Positions 8,858 to 19,294 of a stretch of DNA of 64,000 bases are shown here, piece after piece. Where the stretch lies: assembly GCF_013344685.1 (NCBI RefSeq), contig NZ_CP050137.1, forward strand, positions 62,001 to 126,000, given 5' to 3'. The number at the start of each line of letters is the position of its first letter. The stretch's first letter is position 1. The stretch is from Sphingomonas sp. CL5.1. GTDB lineage: Bacteria; Pseudomonadota; Alphaproteobacteria; Sphingomonadales; Sphingomonadaceae. The notes beneath the pieces are model-generated. The model saw only the letters and a list, made by a program, of their open reading frames with translations, did not search any database and had not been told where the DNA came from. Both the position numbers and the translations under genes were made by a program.

Positions 8858-9228
8858 CACATATTCGCTGGTAGCGAACAATTTTCTTCTAAGGGCGTCA
8901 ATTTTGCTGCCTCGATGAAGGCGAGTGTTCCCCTGAAAGTAAAGCGGCGATCTCAAAAATGGCCGGATCGTGAACCGAAGAGCGGCTTGCCATTCTTCAC
9001 AGCCAAGGCGATCTCCTTGGCGCACATAGGTCCGTTATCAGAAGCGTCGTCATATCGACCAATGAACGTAAATCAGGGCCCGCTGCCGCCCATCAAGTCC
9101 ATGAGACATATGGCGGATCTTGGCACAAGCTGCCGTCGGCGGCGCTTCTGCTGAACGGCGTAGTTTGGTCGCGTGCCGACGAACGGGAATGATGCGGAAA
9201 CGACGGCGGGGACCAGGCATCGGAACGG
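8858..9228. other. Intergenic region between retron promoter and traD
   Basis: About 370 bases with only short, unconvincing reading frames on both strands. It is somewhat lower in GC near 8870-8960. No repeat, terminator-like T run or RNA gene was identified. It lies behind the end of traD and upstream of the retron promoter. Confidence 0.5.
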
Positions 9229-9480
9229 TCAGACCTTAGTGAGCGTCGCTGAAAATCCGACCGCCTCTGTATCCTCCGCTTCGGTCGCCAACGCGTGCGC
9301 GCCACACTGTCGGAACACCTCGCATAGCGGCGCGCCACCTTCGTCCCGCATACGCGCCGCCAGATCGAGAAATGCGCCGTACAGCATTGTGCGATCATCG
9401 TCGGCAAGTCGGGCGAGCCCGGCTTTCTGCACGAGCCAGCCCAGCTCGATCAGGCTGCGCGTTCGTTCGCGCCGCGTCAC
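9229..9480 (-). CDS. traD: Conjugal transfer protein TraD (Ti-type)
   Basis: 83 aa small protein with the family signature RRERTRSLIELGWLVQKAGL and LYGAFLDLAARM near the N-terminus. In Ti plasmids, traC, traD and the coupling-protein gene lie beside the relaxase gene and oriT. The GTG start at 9480 is the best canonical choice. The frame stays open upstream across the end of traC (basic, Arg/Ala-rich), so a longer N-terminus is possible. Role: accessory to relaxosome assembly, by family. Confidence 0.7.
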   Translation of the reverse strand: MTRRERTRSLIELGWLVQKAGLARLADDDRTMLYGAFLDLAARMRDEGGAPLCEVFRQCGAHALATEAEDTEAVGFSATLTKV

Positions 9481-9517
9481 CGCCCGGTTCCGCGTTTCCG
9501 TCCGCGCCCGTGCCGCA

Positions 9518-9823
9518 TCAAGCCGGTTCCGCGCCTGGCGCAGCTGTCGTGTCGCCCTCGCCGCCGCCGCGAGCGCGGCGCGAGGATTTCCGGCGCGTGT
9601 CGCGAAAAAATTGCGCGCCCTTTCGACCCCATGCGGCGATCGTCGCTATGTCCTGCTCGGCGACCGCCGCCAGCAGCGCGCCGGCCAGTACATCGGCGTC
9701 GAGCGCGTCGGCCCCGGTCGCCTCGACCAGCTCGCCGAATTGCTGAACCTTGCGTTGCTGCAACAGCCGTGCGCGCTCATTGAGCGCCTTCAGCTCGGCG
9801 TCGAAATCCCTGACCTTGCGCAT
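9518..9823 (-). CDS. traC: Conjugal transfer protein TraC (Ti-type)
   Basis: 101 aa, starting MRKVRDFDAELKALNERARLLQQRK and continuing with QFGELVEATGADALDADVLAGALLAAV, the conserved core of the TraC/mobilization-accessory family. The C-terminus is basic and Gly/Arg-rich. It is transcribed divergently from traA across 153 bases that hold an oriT-like site, the same order as on Ti plasmids. Likely role: relaxosome accessory protein at oriT. Confidence 0.75.
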   Translation of the reverse strand: MRKVRDFDAELKALNERARLLQQRKVQQFGELVEATGADALDADVLAGALLAAVAEQDIATIAAWGRKGAQFFRDTRRKSSRRARGGGEGDTTAAPGAEPA

Positions 9824-9916
9824 GTCGACATCTCCTTGTCTGTCGTCGATGCCGGCGATCTGGCCCGTCCGTTGCCCGGTTCAACGGGCGCATACCCGCC
9901 ATCGTAGCAGCGGGTA

Positions 9917-9946
9917 GAAGTGCGCGCTTATACGTCGTACCGACGT
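9917..9946. other. Candidate oriT/nic region
   Basis: Between divergent traC and traA, the + strand reads AAGTGCGCGCTTATACGTCG and is followed by an inverted repeat ACGTCG-TAC-CGACGT (9932-9946). The GTGCGC...TTATACGTCG part resembles the Ti-plasmid/IncQ-type nic region as I remember it. Location is the main support. The exact nick position is not assigned. Confidence 0.5.
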
Positions 9947-9976
9947 CGCGCTGTGTGGCGTAAATGGATTGCCGTC

Positions 9977-12559
9977 ATGGCGATCTACCACTTCTCGACA
10001 AAGATCATCTCGCGCGGCGCAGGCCGGAGCGCCGTCGCAGCGGCAGCCTATCGCTCGGCCTCGCGAATCCCTGACGAACGGCTCGGGCGTGATCATGACT
10101 TCACCAACAAGTCGGGCGTCGTCCATTCCGAGATCCTGCTCCCCGAGGGCGCCCCCGAGCGGATGCTCGACCGCGAAACGCTATGGAACGAGGTCGAGGC
10201 GGCCGAAAAGCGCAAGGACGCGCAGCTCGCCCGCGAGGTGGAGTTCGCCATTCCCAGAGAAATGACACAGGAACAGGGCATCGCGCTTGCCCGCGAGTTT
10301 GTCTCCCGCGAGTTCGTCGAACGCGGCATGGTCGCCGATCTCAATGTGCATTGGGATATCGGCGCGAACGGCGAAGCCAAGCCGCACGCGCATGTCATGC
10401 TTAGCCTGCGCGCGGTCGGCCCCGAAGGGTTCGGCGCCAAGGAGCGTGAATGGAATGCGACGGCGCTGCTGCAGCACTGGCGCGCGGCATGGGCCGGGCA
10501 TGTCAACGCGCGCTGCGCCGAACTCGGCATCGAGGCGCGCATCGACCATCGCTCCTATGAGGCGCAGGGCATCGAGCTTGAACCGCAACACAAGATCGGC
10601 GCGGCCGGCGCACGCCGCGAGGCGAACGGCGAGGATGCGGAACGCGCAGGGGATCATCGTGCCATTGCGCGCGAGAACGGGAACCTGATCATCACCGATC
10701 CGCGCATCGGCCTGGACGCGCTGACCCACAGCCAGGCGACCTTTACGGTGCGTGATCTCGCGATGTTCGCGCATCGTCATTCGGATGGTCAGGACCAGTT
10801 CGATCGCGTGCTGGCCAGCATGCGTCATCACCAATCCGTTCTCGCGCTCGGCCGCGACGGGCACGGCGCCGAACGCTTCACCACGGCCAACATGATGCGC
10901 GCCGAAGAAGCGCTTGTGCGTGATGCGGAGCGGCTCGCCGCATCGCGCCGTCATGCCGTCGCGCGCGGCGATAACGAACATGCCGTCGGCAATGCGGGGG
11001 CACGTGGGTTGCGGCTCAGCACGGACCAGCGCGCCGCCCTCGATCATGTGCTGCGCACACCCGGCCTCGCGCTGGTGGTCGGTTACGCCGGCGCGGGCAA
11101 ATCCGCGATGCTTGGGCTGGCGCGCGAGGCGTGGGAGGCGGCCGGCTATACCGTGCGCGGCGCGGCGCTGTCGGGAATCGCGGCGGAAAATCTCCAGGGT
11201 GGTTCCGGCATCGTGTCGCGTACCATCGCCAGCCTCGAGCATGCGTGGGCGAAGGACCATGACCGGCTTGGCTCCCGCGACGTACTGGTGATCGACGAGG
11301 CCGGCATGGTCGGCACCCGCCAGCTTCAGCGTGTGTTGGCCGAGGCCGCCGGAGCCGGCACCAAGGTGGTGATGGTAGGCGACGTCCAGCAATTGCAGGC
11401 GATCGAGGCCGGCGCCGCGTTTCGCCTGCTCGCCGAACGGCACGGCGCCGCCGAAATCGGCGAGGTGCGCCGGCAGTCGGCGGAATGGATGCGCGAGGCG
11501 ACACGGGCCTTCGCTTGCCAGCGGACCGGCGAGGCGCTGGCCACCTATGCCGATCACGGCATGATCCATACCGCTACCACACGCGATGCGGCGCGCGCGG
11601 CGCTGATCGATCGCTGGGATGCCGAGCGGCGCGACGCGCCGACAGCCTCGCGGATCATTCTCACCCATACCAACCGGGAGGTTCAGATGCTCAATCGTGC
11701 CGCGCGCGAACGGCTCCACGACCAGGGCGAACTCGGCGTCGATATCGCGATCCATACCGAGCGTGGCGTGCGCGACTTCGCCGAGCATGACCGCATCATG
11801 TTTTTGAGGAACGAGCGCGACCTCGGGGTAAAGAATGGCACGCTCGGCACCGTCGAGAAAGCGGCCTCCGACAGATTGGCCGTGAGGCTCGATGACGGCC
11901 GCCGGATCGGCGTCGAGCTCAGCAATTACGCGCATGTCGATCATGGCTATGCCGCCACCGTTCACAAGGCGCAGGGCATGACCGTCGATCAAACGCATGT
12001 GCTGGCGACACCGGGGCTCGATGCGCACTCCGCCTATGTCGCGCTCAGCCGCCATCGCCACGCCACCGCGCTGCACTATGGCCGTGATGACTTCGCCGAT
12101 GAGGCGACGCTGCGCCGCACGCTGGCGCGCGAGCGGCCCAAGGACATGGCGCTCGACTATGATCGGCGGATTGCGTCGTCGGCGCGGCAGCAAGGTGCGA
12201 CCGGCTCGCGTACGCAGAGCGACAGTGGAACGACCGCGCCGCATATGCAGCCGCGCGGGTTTGCCGCACTGGTTTCGCGAGTGCTCGGCCGGTCGGGCGA
12301 CGAGCGCACGCCCGCGCCGGATGCTGGCCGGGATGCTGGCGACGATCGTGGCCCGGCATCAGGCGCGCAGGGAACGAACGCTGCCGGCAACCGCAGTGCC
12401 GATCCGGCGAACAGCGAGCAGGCGAAGGCGCTGCGCGCGATGATGGCGGCGCGGCACAATGCGCCGCGCCACACGCCGGAATCGATGCGCGAAGCGCTGG
12501 CCATGGCGAAGAAGGCACCTGCCGCGTCGCGCGAGCAGGATTATGGAGCGGAGCGGTGA
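9977..12559 (+). CDS. traA: Ti-type conjugative relaxase/helicase TraA
   Basis: 860 aa from ATG 9977 (MAIYHFSTKIISRGAGRSAV), the usual start of MobA/MobL-type TraA; a longer frame begins at 9920 without similarity. The N-terminal relaxase domain carries the metal-binding histidines in NGEAKPHAHVMLSLR. A helicase domain follows, with Walker A GYAGAGKSA, Walker B VLVIDEAGMV and the RecD-like VHKAQGMTVD motif. The protein nicks oriT and unwinds DNA for transfer. It is shorter than the ~1,100-residue Ti TraA and its C-terminus is Ala/Arg-rich and degenerate. It is followed directly by the coupling-protein gene. Confidence 0.92.
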   Translation: MAIYHFSTKIISRGAGRSAVAAAAYRSASRIPDERLGRDHDFTNKSGVVHSEILLPEGAPERMLDRETLWNEVEAAEKRKDAQLAREVEFAIPREMTQEQGIALAREFVSREFVERGMVADLNVHWDIGANGEAKPHAHVMLSLRAVGPEGFGAKEREWNATALLQHWRAAWAGHVNARCAELGIEARIDHRSYEAQGIELEPQHKIGAAGARREANGEDAERAGDHRAIARENGNLIITDPRIGLDALTHSQATFTVRDLAMFAHRHSDGQDQFDRVLASMRHHQSVLALGRDGHGAERFTTANMMRAEEALVRDAERLAASRRHAVARGDNEHAVGNAGARGLRLSTDQRAALDHVLRTPGLALVVGYAGAGKSAMLGLAREAWEAAGYTVRGAALSGIAAENLQGGSGIVSRTIASLEHAWAKDHDRLGSRDVLVIDEAGMVGTRQLQRVLAEAAGAGTKVVMVGDVQQLQAIEAGAAFRLLAERHGAAEIGEVRRQSAEWMREATRAFACQRTGEALATYADHGMIHTATTRDAARAALIDRWDAERRDAPTASRIILTHTNREVQMLNRAARERLHDQGELGVDIAIHTERGVRDFAEHDRIMFLRNERDLGVKNGTLGTVEKAASDRLAVRLDDGRRIGVELSNYAHVDHGYAATVHKAQGMTVDQTHVLATPGLDAHSAYVALSRHRHATALHYGRDDFADEATLRRTLARERPKDMALDYDRRIASSARQQGATGSRTQSDSGTTAPHMQPRGFAALVSRVLGRSGDERTPAPDAGRDAGDDRGPASGAQGTNAAGNRSADPANSEQAKALRAMMAARHNAPRHTPESMREALAMAKKAPAASREQDYGAER

Positions 12560-14298
12560 TGGCGCCCGGCGGTGGACGCGGCTCCGAGCCAATCGTCCAG
12601 CAGATCGCATTTCTCTCGGCGCTCGCGGCGATCGGCCTGTGCTGGCCGCTGGTCCGGATGCAGGTTCCGGCCGACAGCCGATTTGGGTTCGTCGATCTCG
12701 CATGGGAGCATTGGGCGCATCGACACGCGCTTGAACCCTGGCTCGAACAGCGTTGGGCGTGGCTCGCGCTCCACGGCTATCACCTGTGGTTTGCGCTGGC
12801 GATGCTGCCCGGCAATGTCGCGGTCGCCATCGTCCAAAGCGTGGATCGGCGCACGTTCTGGCCCCTCCTCTACGCGCCGCTCGGGTGGCTGGGTGGCATC
12901 GTGCTGGGCTACTGGCTCTACACCAGCTTCCGGACCGACAGTTGGCCGCTCGCGGTGATGATGCCGGCGGCGTTCGCATTCCTGGGCGGTGCCGTCGCCG
13001 CACGGCTCGCCGCCATGCCCCGCAAGGTTACGCATCTCCGGGGCACGCGCATGGGCGGGTTCACCGGCAGGCGTGGCGGACGGCTGCGCGCGCGGCTCAC
13101 CGGCGGGGTGGCGCTCGCGGGCGTGCCGCTTTCCCGCGAAGACGAAACCATGCATGTCGCCGCGATCGGGGCAACCGGCTCGGGCAAGTCGACCGCGCTG
13201 CGCGCCCTGATGGGCGACGCGCTTCGTCGTGGCGATCGTCATATCGTCGCCGATCCCGAGGGTGCGTCGATGGACGTCTTCCTCGCGCCCGGAGACGTGA
13301 TCCTCAATCCGTTCCACACGCGCTGCGCGCGATGGGATCTGCTCGCCGAGATCGAGCGCCCCGGGGATCACGCCTTCCTCGCCCAGTCGCTGCTGCCGCA
13401 TCTCGGCATCGGCGAGCATGACCAGTGGATCACCTATGCCCAGCAGCTACTCGCGGCGGCGCTGGAGAATTTTGGGCGGATGGGGCTCGGCACGACCAGC
13501 GACCTGATCAATATGCTCGCCTCCGGCTCGATCGCCGAACTGAAACTATTGTGCCAGGGGACGGCCGCCGCGCGGTATTTTGAGCCGGGCGGCGAAAGGA
13601 TGCTCGCCAGCATCCTCGGTACGCTGGCTCCGGCGGTCGGGAATCTCCGGTTCATCGCCAGTCTCGAGGGCGAGCCGTTCTCGATCCGGCGATGGGTGCG
13701 ATCGGGGTCGGGCTCACTCTGGATGCCCTATACCGGCAATCAGGTCGCGGCACTGCGTGGGCTAATCTCCTGCTGGATCAATATCGCCATTACCGAAACA
13801 TTGTCGCTCGCCCCTGATCGTCATCGGCGCATCTGGTTTCATGTCGACGAGCTGGACTCGCTCGGCCGGATCGAGGGATTGAAGGACGCCCAGGCCCGGC
13901 TCAGAAAGTTCGGCGGCTGCGTCGCAATCGGGTTCCAGTCGTTCGCTCAGGTCAAGGCGGTTTACGGCGAAGCCGCCAACACCATCATCGAGAATTGCGG
14001 GAACCTGTTGCTGCTCCGCTGCGGCGCCAGCGACGGCGGCGGCACCGCCCGTCTCGCCGCCGAACTGATCGGGGAGCACGAAATCGAACGCGACGAGGTC
14101 AGCCGATCGCGCACGCAGGGGCGCTTCACGTCGCGTTCCATGTCGACGCAGCCGCGGCGGGCGGTCGAGGATACGGTGCTCGCCAGTGAGATCATGCAGC
14201 TTGCCAACAACCAAGGCTATGCGAAACGCGCGACCAGCCCTCGCTGGGTCAGGGTCTCATTCCCGCTGGTGAAGAACCCCCATCACGCCAATCTTTGA
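12559..14298 (+). CDS. Type IV coupling protein (TraG/VirD4 role, TraD-type AAA domain)
   Basis: About 579 aa. The start ATG overlaps the traA stop (TGATG), so the genes are co-translated; GTG 3 bases upstream is an alternative. The N-terminal third has several hydrophobic membrane segments. The ATPase domain shows Walker A GATGSGKST, then RHIVADPEGASMDVF and a later IWFHVDELDSLGR Walker B region. This fits the TraD/TrwB DNA-binding family, which brings the relaxase-DNA complex to the secretion channel. The matching channel genes (trb) lie 21 kb away on the other strand. Confidence 0.88.
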   Translation: MAPGGGRGSEPIVQQIAFLSALAAIGLCWPLVRMQVPADSRFGFVDLAWEHWAHRHALEPWLEQRWAWLALHGYHLWFALAMLPGNVAVAIVQSVDRRTFWPLLYAPLGWLGGIVLGYWLYTSFRTDSWPLAVMMPAAFAFLGGAVAARLAAMPRKVTHLRGTRMGGFTGRRGGRLRARLTGGVALAGVPLSREDETMHVAAIGATGSGKSTALRALMGDALRRGDRHIVADPEGASMDVFLAPGDVILNPFHTRCARWDLLAEIERPGDHAFLAQSLLPHLGIGEHDQWITYAQQLLAAALENFGRMGLGTTSDLINMLASGSIAELKLLCQGTAAARYFEPGGERMLASILGTLAPAVGNLRFIASLEGEPFSIRRWVRSGSGSLWMPYTGNQVAALRGLISCWINIAITETLSLAPDRHRRIWFHVDELDSLGRIEGLKDAQARLRKFGGCVAIGFQSFAQVKAVYGEAANTIIENCGNLLLLRCGASDGGGTARLAAELIGEHEIERDEVSRSRTQGRFTSRSMSTQPRRAVEDTVLASEIMQLANNQGYAKRATSPRWVRVSFPLVKNPHHANL

Positions 14299-14458
14299 AT
14301 TCCAAGGCCGGCGCAGTGCTGTTGAAGACCCCTTTATCTGTGGAGTTGAGGAACAGCATTGATGGGCCGGGCAAACCGTCGTTCCCTGGGGCCGCCGGCA
14401 AACGACGGCTTGTGGCAGGCGCGGATGCTCGAACATTCTGCCCGGGAATGAGCAAACC

Positions 14459-14637
14459 TGGGCCGTCAAGCGACAGGCAGGTTCCGGGCAGGCGATAGCG
14501 GTAAGCTGCCCTTCGTAAAGGTAGGCGCTGTCGATCAAAATCTGGCCACTGATCGCCTGGACCTGGGCCGTTACGCGACGGGCAGGTTTGAGACCGACGA
14601 TCGCGGTGAGTTGCCCTTCGTTAAGGTATACGGCCTC
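14459..14637. repeat. Two imperfect 74-bp direct repeats, period 105 bp
   Basis: Copies at 14459-14532 and 14564-14637 both begin TGGGCCGT and share GCGGT-AG--GCCCTTCGT-AAGGTA near their ends. The period of 105 is a multiple of 3. On the minus strand the units translate to a 35-residue repeat, (A)YL-EGQLTAI----PA-R-TAQV. The minus frame runs from ATG 14655 down to 14257 and could be a gene remnant, but nothing else supports it. The region sits between the coupling protein stop and the truncated IS5 transposase. Confidence 0.55.
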
Positions 14638-14654
14638 TACCTTCAGCGTTTTCA

Positions 14655-15580
14655 TGAAGCTCTCATCGATGATCGCGTATGGGACGCCTCGACCTTCTCG
14701 AAGAACCGCGAGCGGCTCCTGGACGGCGAGGTCGCGGTGCGCTTCTTGTCGTCGATCCTGGCGTTGTCGCGGGTGAAGCGCCTGCTGTCGAGCGACCACT
14801 TTTCAGTCGACGGCACACTCATCGACGCATGCTGCAGCATGAAGAGTTTCCGCCCCAGGGATGACGCCCGCCCGGCGACGGCCCCGGCGGTCGTAATGCC
14901 GAGGTCGATTTCCGCGGCCACAAGCGCAGCAACGATACGCACGCGTCGACCAACGACCCGGATGCGCGCCTGCACCGCAAGAGCGCCGGCACGGGCGCGC
15001 GATTGTGTTACATGGCGCATGTGCTGATGGAGAACCGCCACGGGCTGGTGCTCGATACCGAGACCACGCGGGCGGCGGGTTTTGCCGAGCGGCTGACCAC
15101 GTTGGCGATGGTCGATGACATCGCCCGGCCCGAGGGCCGGCGCGTCACGCTGGCTGCGGACCGCGCCTATGACACGCGTGCCTTCGTCGCCTACCTGCGC
15201 GATCGCTGCGTCACGCCACATGTCGCGCAAAACACCAGCGGCCGACGTTCCGTGATCGATGGCCGAACGACGCGGCACGCTGGCTATGCTGCCAGCCAGC
15301 GCATCCGCAAACGGATCGAGGAGGTGTTCGGCTGGGCCAAGTCCGCGGCCGGACAGGGCAAGACGCGCTTCCGCGGGCTGGCGCGGGTCCGCTTCGCCTT
15401 CGCCCTGACCGTTGCCGCCTACAACCTCGTCCGCCTGCCAAAACTATTGGCGGCGGGATAATGGTTATGGCCGCTTCACGCATCGGCAGGGAGCGGATCG
15501 GCCAATCGACCGCATGGGCCGACCTGCGCGAGGAAGCCACCTTCATCGAGAAGTCATCGCCTTTTTCAGCGGCCTGCTAG
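14655..15580 (+). mobile_element. IS5-family element, right part only, transposase broken
   Basis: Transposase similarity starts abruptly at about 14660 (DDRVWDASTFSKNRERL) and runs through KRLLSSDHFSVDGTLIDA. The frame then shifts near 14880-14895; the correct frame resumes with RNAEVDFRGHKRSNDTHAS and ends at 15461 (YNLVRLPKLLAAG). The first ~100 residues and the left end are missing. The right terminal repeat is at about 15559-15579 (CTTTTTCAGCGGCCTGCTA) and is inverted relative to a left end at 16144. The transposase cannot be functional as it stands. Confidence 0.75.
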
Positions 15581-15599
15581 AGCGGGCGCCGTTCGCTAA

Positions 15600-15981
15600 T
15601 CATCTGGTGAAGCGATTACGGACATAGCCTTTGTTTAAACAGATTTCCTTTATACAGCCCAGTAAGAACGCATCGTCACCGACCCGATACCAGTCGTTCC
15701 CTCGCCCTTGATAACCAAGTCCATACTCGTGTCTCTTCGCCGTAAGGCGATACTGCTCGCGAGCGCATCCCGGTGGAAGATGGCTATGGGTATAATCGTT
15801 TCCGGGACATTCGCGCGACCAGACATAGGCCGGTGCCGCTACCCTCAGACCGGGATGGGTATCACGGGAATTCACCCCCCCCCATCTGCGCCAGAAGGGC
15901 AACCGCGATTATCGCCAATCCGGAATATATGCCAAATTTTAGCCGGGTTAGCCCTACGCCGCCTCTGGTTGAATTATTCAT
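15600..15981 (-). pseudogene. Small membrane or secreted protein gene broken at a 9-G run
   Basis: From ATG 15981 the minus strand encodes MNNSTRGGVGLTRLKFG and a hydrophobic stretch IYSGLAIIAVALLAQ, like a signal peptide or membrane anchor. The frame then meets nine G (C run at 15875-15883) and stops soon after at TGA. Removing one G would join it to a further ~90-residue frame (NSRDTHPGLRV... to RNRFTR, stop at 15600), giving 126 residues. Length and composition support one gene interrupted by a homopolymer shift. No family was recognised. It lies between two IS5 fragments. Phase variation and a sequencing error are both possible. Confidence 0.5.
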
Positions 15982-16143
15982 CGTCCGTCCTGTCGCTCGC
16001 GTCGGATGCGATCTAGCAGCGCGGGGTTTCGGTCGCGTTAAGCGGTCGTCCAGTTACGACCATCTCGAAATGGGGAAGTATGAAGCGGGGTGGATCGAGC
16101 CTTAGCGCGAGGCGTGGCACCTGCTCGAAATGCAACGCCGATT

Positions 16144-16303
16144 TAGCAGGCCGCTGAAAAGGCCTTGTCTATCGGGGTTCTGGCTGATTCATCGTTGATG
16201 GGACGATGAGGGCGAGTGGATGCGAGGCAGTGACGCGGGATCGGGAGCTTTGTGCTCCTACGTCGATCTGGAGCGCCGGGTGCCGGCGGATCATCCGGAC
16301 ACC
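16144..16303 (+). mobile_element. IS5-family element, left end fragment
   Basis: The left terminal repeat TAGCAGGCCGCTGAAAAGG (16144-16162) matches the right end at 15559-15579 in inverted form. ATG 16218 starts a typical IS5 transposase N-terminus (MRGSDAGSGSLCSYVDLERR, then VPADHP) that breaks off near 16303. Together with the 3' fragment at 14655-15580 it makes most of one element, but in permuted order and the same orientation. Confidence 0.75.
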
Positions 16304-16436
16304 TTGATTTACCGCTTTCGGGCGCGACGGTCTCGGGCAAGCGGCGGGATCGTGCGGGTCCAGCGATGATTTTCGATTGAGCGGCTCGGTTTTCGGAGCG
16401 GTGACGGGTTCGGGGCACGGTGCCGCACCGTCCGGT

Positions 16437-16530
16437 TCAGGTCATCGCCACCTTCTGTTCCCAATAGAGGAAGCGTTCGAAGTTGAAGGCGATGTTGGCG
16501 AGGCCGATTTTTGCCTGCCGGGCCAATTTG
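16437..16530 (-). mobile_element. Transposase C-terminal remnant
   Basis: The minus strand reads IKLARQAKIGLANIAFNFER and then FLYWEQKVAMT before a stop at 16437. This pattern is common at the C-termini of IS5-family transposases (KIGLANIAYNF-R). Only about 30 residues remain, and they join directly to an unrelated lipoprotein-like fragment upstream. Confidence 0.5.
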
Positions 16531-16654
16531 ATTGCAGCGGGCTCTCTCTCGCTTCTAACGCACCGCGGGCCGCGATTGCTTGCTGGCTTTCGTCTGAACC
16601 TGACGAGCAAGCCACCAATGTCAGCGGCAGAACCAAAAGCACGAAAGGTCGCAT
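16530..16654 (-). pseudogene. Lipoprotein N-terminal fragment
   Basis: From ATG 16654 the frame reads MRPFVLLVLPLTLVACSSGS, a signal peptide with lipobox LVAC, then DESQQAIAARGALEARE. Similarity to the mature part of sphingomonad lipoproteins is lost at the junction with the transposase remnant. It is probably the start of a lipoprotein gene truncated by insertion and deletion. Upstream of it no intact gene was found to about 16875. Confidence 0.4.
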
Positions 16655-16874
16655 GGGTAAGAGGCTCTGCGCAACCGGCTGGTTTTTCAAGCCCCTCGCC
16701 GAAGTCGAACCGCTTTCCCCCAGTCCACGGCATGTCCGGACTCATGACCCGCGCCATCCGGCTGAAAGCAGCCCGACGGGTTTCGGGAAACGGCATCGGC
16801 CGTCCGAACGACTGGAATGGGGCGCCTAGCCGAACGGCAGCTAGTCGACCCTCAAGAACCGAGCCGACGGTCCA

Positions 16875-17774
16875 TCATATTCCGGGGCGGTAACGTAGCG
16901 CCTCAACCACGGCAGCGAAGCCCAACGAATGTTGCCTGCGGCTCGGATAATAAAGGTGGTAGCCGGGGAACGGCGGGCACCATTCCGCGAGCACGCGTGT
17001 CAGGCGTCCCTCTGAGATCAATGGGAGCACCTGATCTTCGGTTATGTACGCGATACCGATCCCGTCCATCGCTGCCTGCAGGGCAAGCGTGGTGTCATTC
17101 ACGGTTAACTGGCCGTCGACCCGGACGTTGAGCGCGCGGCCGTCCCTTTCGAACTCCCACGCGTAGAGTCCGCCATAGGTGGGAAACCGCAGGTTGATGC
17201 AATTATGGTCGCGCAGATCGTGCGGTGTCGTCGGTGGCGATCGGCGTTCGAGATAAGCGGGTGACGCCGCAGCCGCCATGCGCATCTCCGGACCGATCGG
17301 AATGGCGATCATGTCTTGTGCCACCGTCTCGCCGAGGCGCACGCCGGCGTCAAACCGCTCGGCAACGATGTCGACGAACCCGGCGTCTGCGCTCAGCTCG
17401 ACCTTCAGTTCGGGATGGATCGCGAGCAGCGGCAGAAGCGCTGGCTCCAATATGGTCTTGGCCGCATGCGCGCTTGTGGTGATGCGAATGTTGCCGGACG
17501 GTCTGTTTCTTAACTCTCCCAGGCGCGCCAGCTCAGCCTCGACGCCGTCGAACAATTGAGACACCGTCAAGAGCAGGCGCTCGCCCGCTTCGGTCGGCAC
17601 CACGCTTCGGGTGGTGCGGTTGAGCAAACGGATACCGATCCGCTCCTCCAGGCCGCGCAACGCATGGCTTACCGCCGAGGTCGAGACGCGGAGCTGCGCC
17701 GCTGCGCGCGTGAAGCTGCGCTCGGTCGCGACGGCCCGGAACGCAAGCAGATCGTTGAGGTCATGTCGCGCCAT
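16875..17774 (-). CDS. LysR-family transcriptional regulator
   Basis: 299 aa. The N-terminal winged HTH reads LNDLLAFRAVATERSFTRAA and continues LRVSTSAVSHALRGLEERIG, the standard LysR pattern. The effector domain follows, with FDAGVRLGE and DGIGIAYITEDQV. It is divergent from the carboxymuconolactone-decarboxylase-type gene across 88 bases, the classic LysR layout, so it probably controls that gene and the aldo/keto reductase. The ligand is unknown. Confidence 0.88.
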   Translation of the reverse strand: MARHDLNDLLAFRAVATERSFTRAAAQLRVSTSAVSHALRGLEERIGIRLLNRTTRSVVPTEAGERLLLTVSQLFDGVEAELARLGELRNRPSGNIRITTSAHAAKTILEPALLPLLAIHPELKVELSADAGFVDIVAERFDAGVRLGETVAQDMIAIPIGPEMRMAAAASPAYLERRSPPTTPHDLRDHNCINLRFPTYGGLYAWEFERDGRALNVRVDGQLTVNDTTLALQAAMDGIGIAYITEDQVLPLISEGRLTRVLAEWCPPFPGYHLYYPSRRQHSLGFAAVVEALRYRPGI

Positions 17775-17862
17775 TGTTGAATCGCATTCAATACCGTTTC
17801 CCGATTGTGCAGCCTAATCGTGCCGGTCGCGCAATCCTAGATGGTGCCGACAAGGAGCAGAC

Positions 17863-19238
<1,376 letters not shown>

Positions 19239-19265
19239 TCAAAGACTGGTTTTGCGTTCGCATAA

Positions 19266-19294
19266 CCGCTCCTGCGCAGGCGCGTCAGGAGCGG
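19266..19294 (+). terminator. Terminator-like hairpin after the aldo/keto reductase
   Basis: CCGCTCCTG and CAGGAGCGG form a perfect 9-bp GC-rich stem with an 11-base loop, 28 bases after the stop codon. A T tract is lacking, so termination may be Rho-assisted. Confidence 0.55.

Noticed and set aside
9920..9976. Longer TraA start
   Set aside because: It would place the oriT-like site inside the gene; family members start at MAIYHFS.
10181..12244. A 687-residue minus-strand frame opposite traA
   Set aside because: Antisense shadow of a GC-rich gene; the + strand carries all relaxase and helicase motifs.
14257..14655. Minus-strand repeat protein (EGQLTAI repeats) as an expressed gene
   Set aside because: Only two units, no ribosome-binding site, and the C-terminal part looks random; kept only as a repeat.
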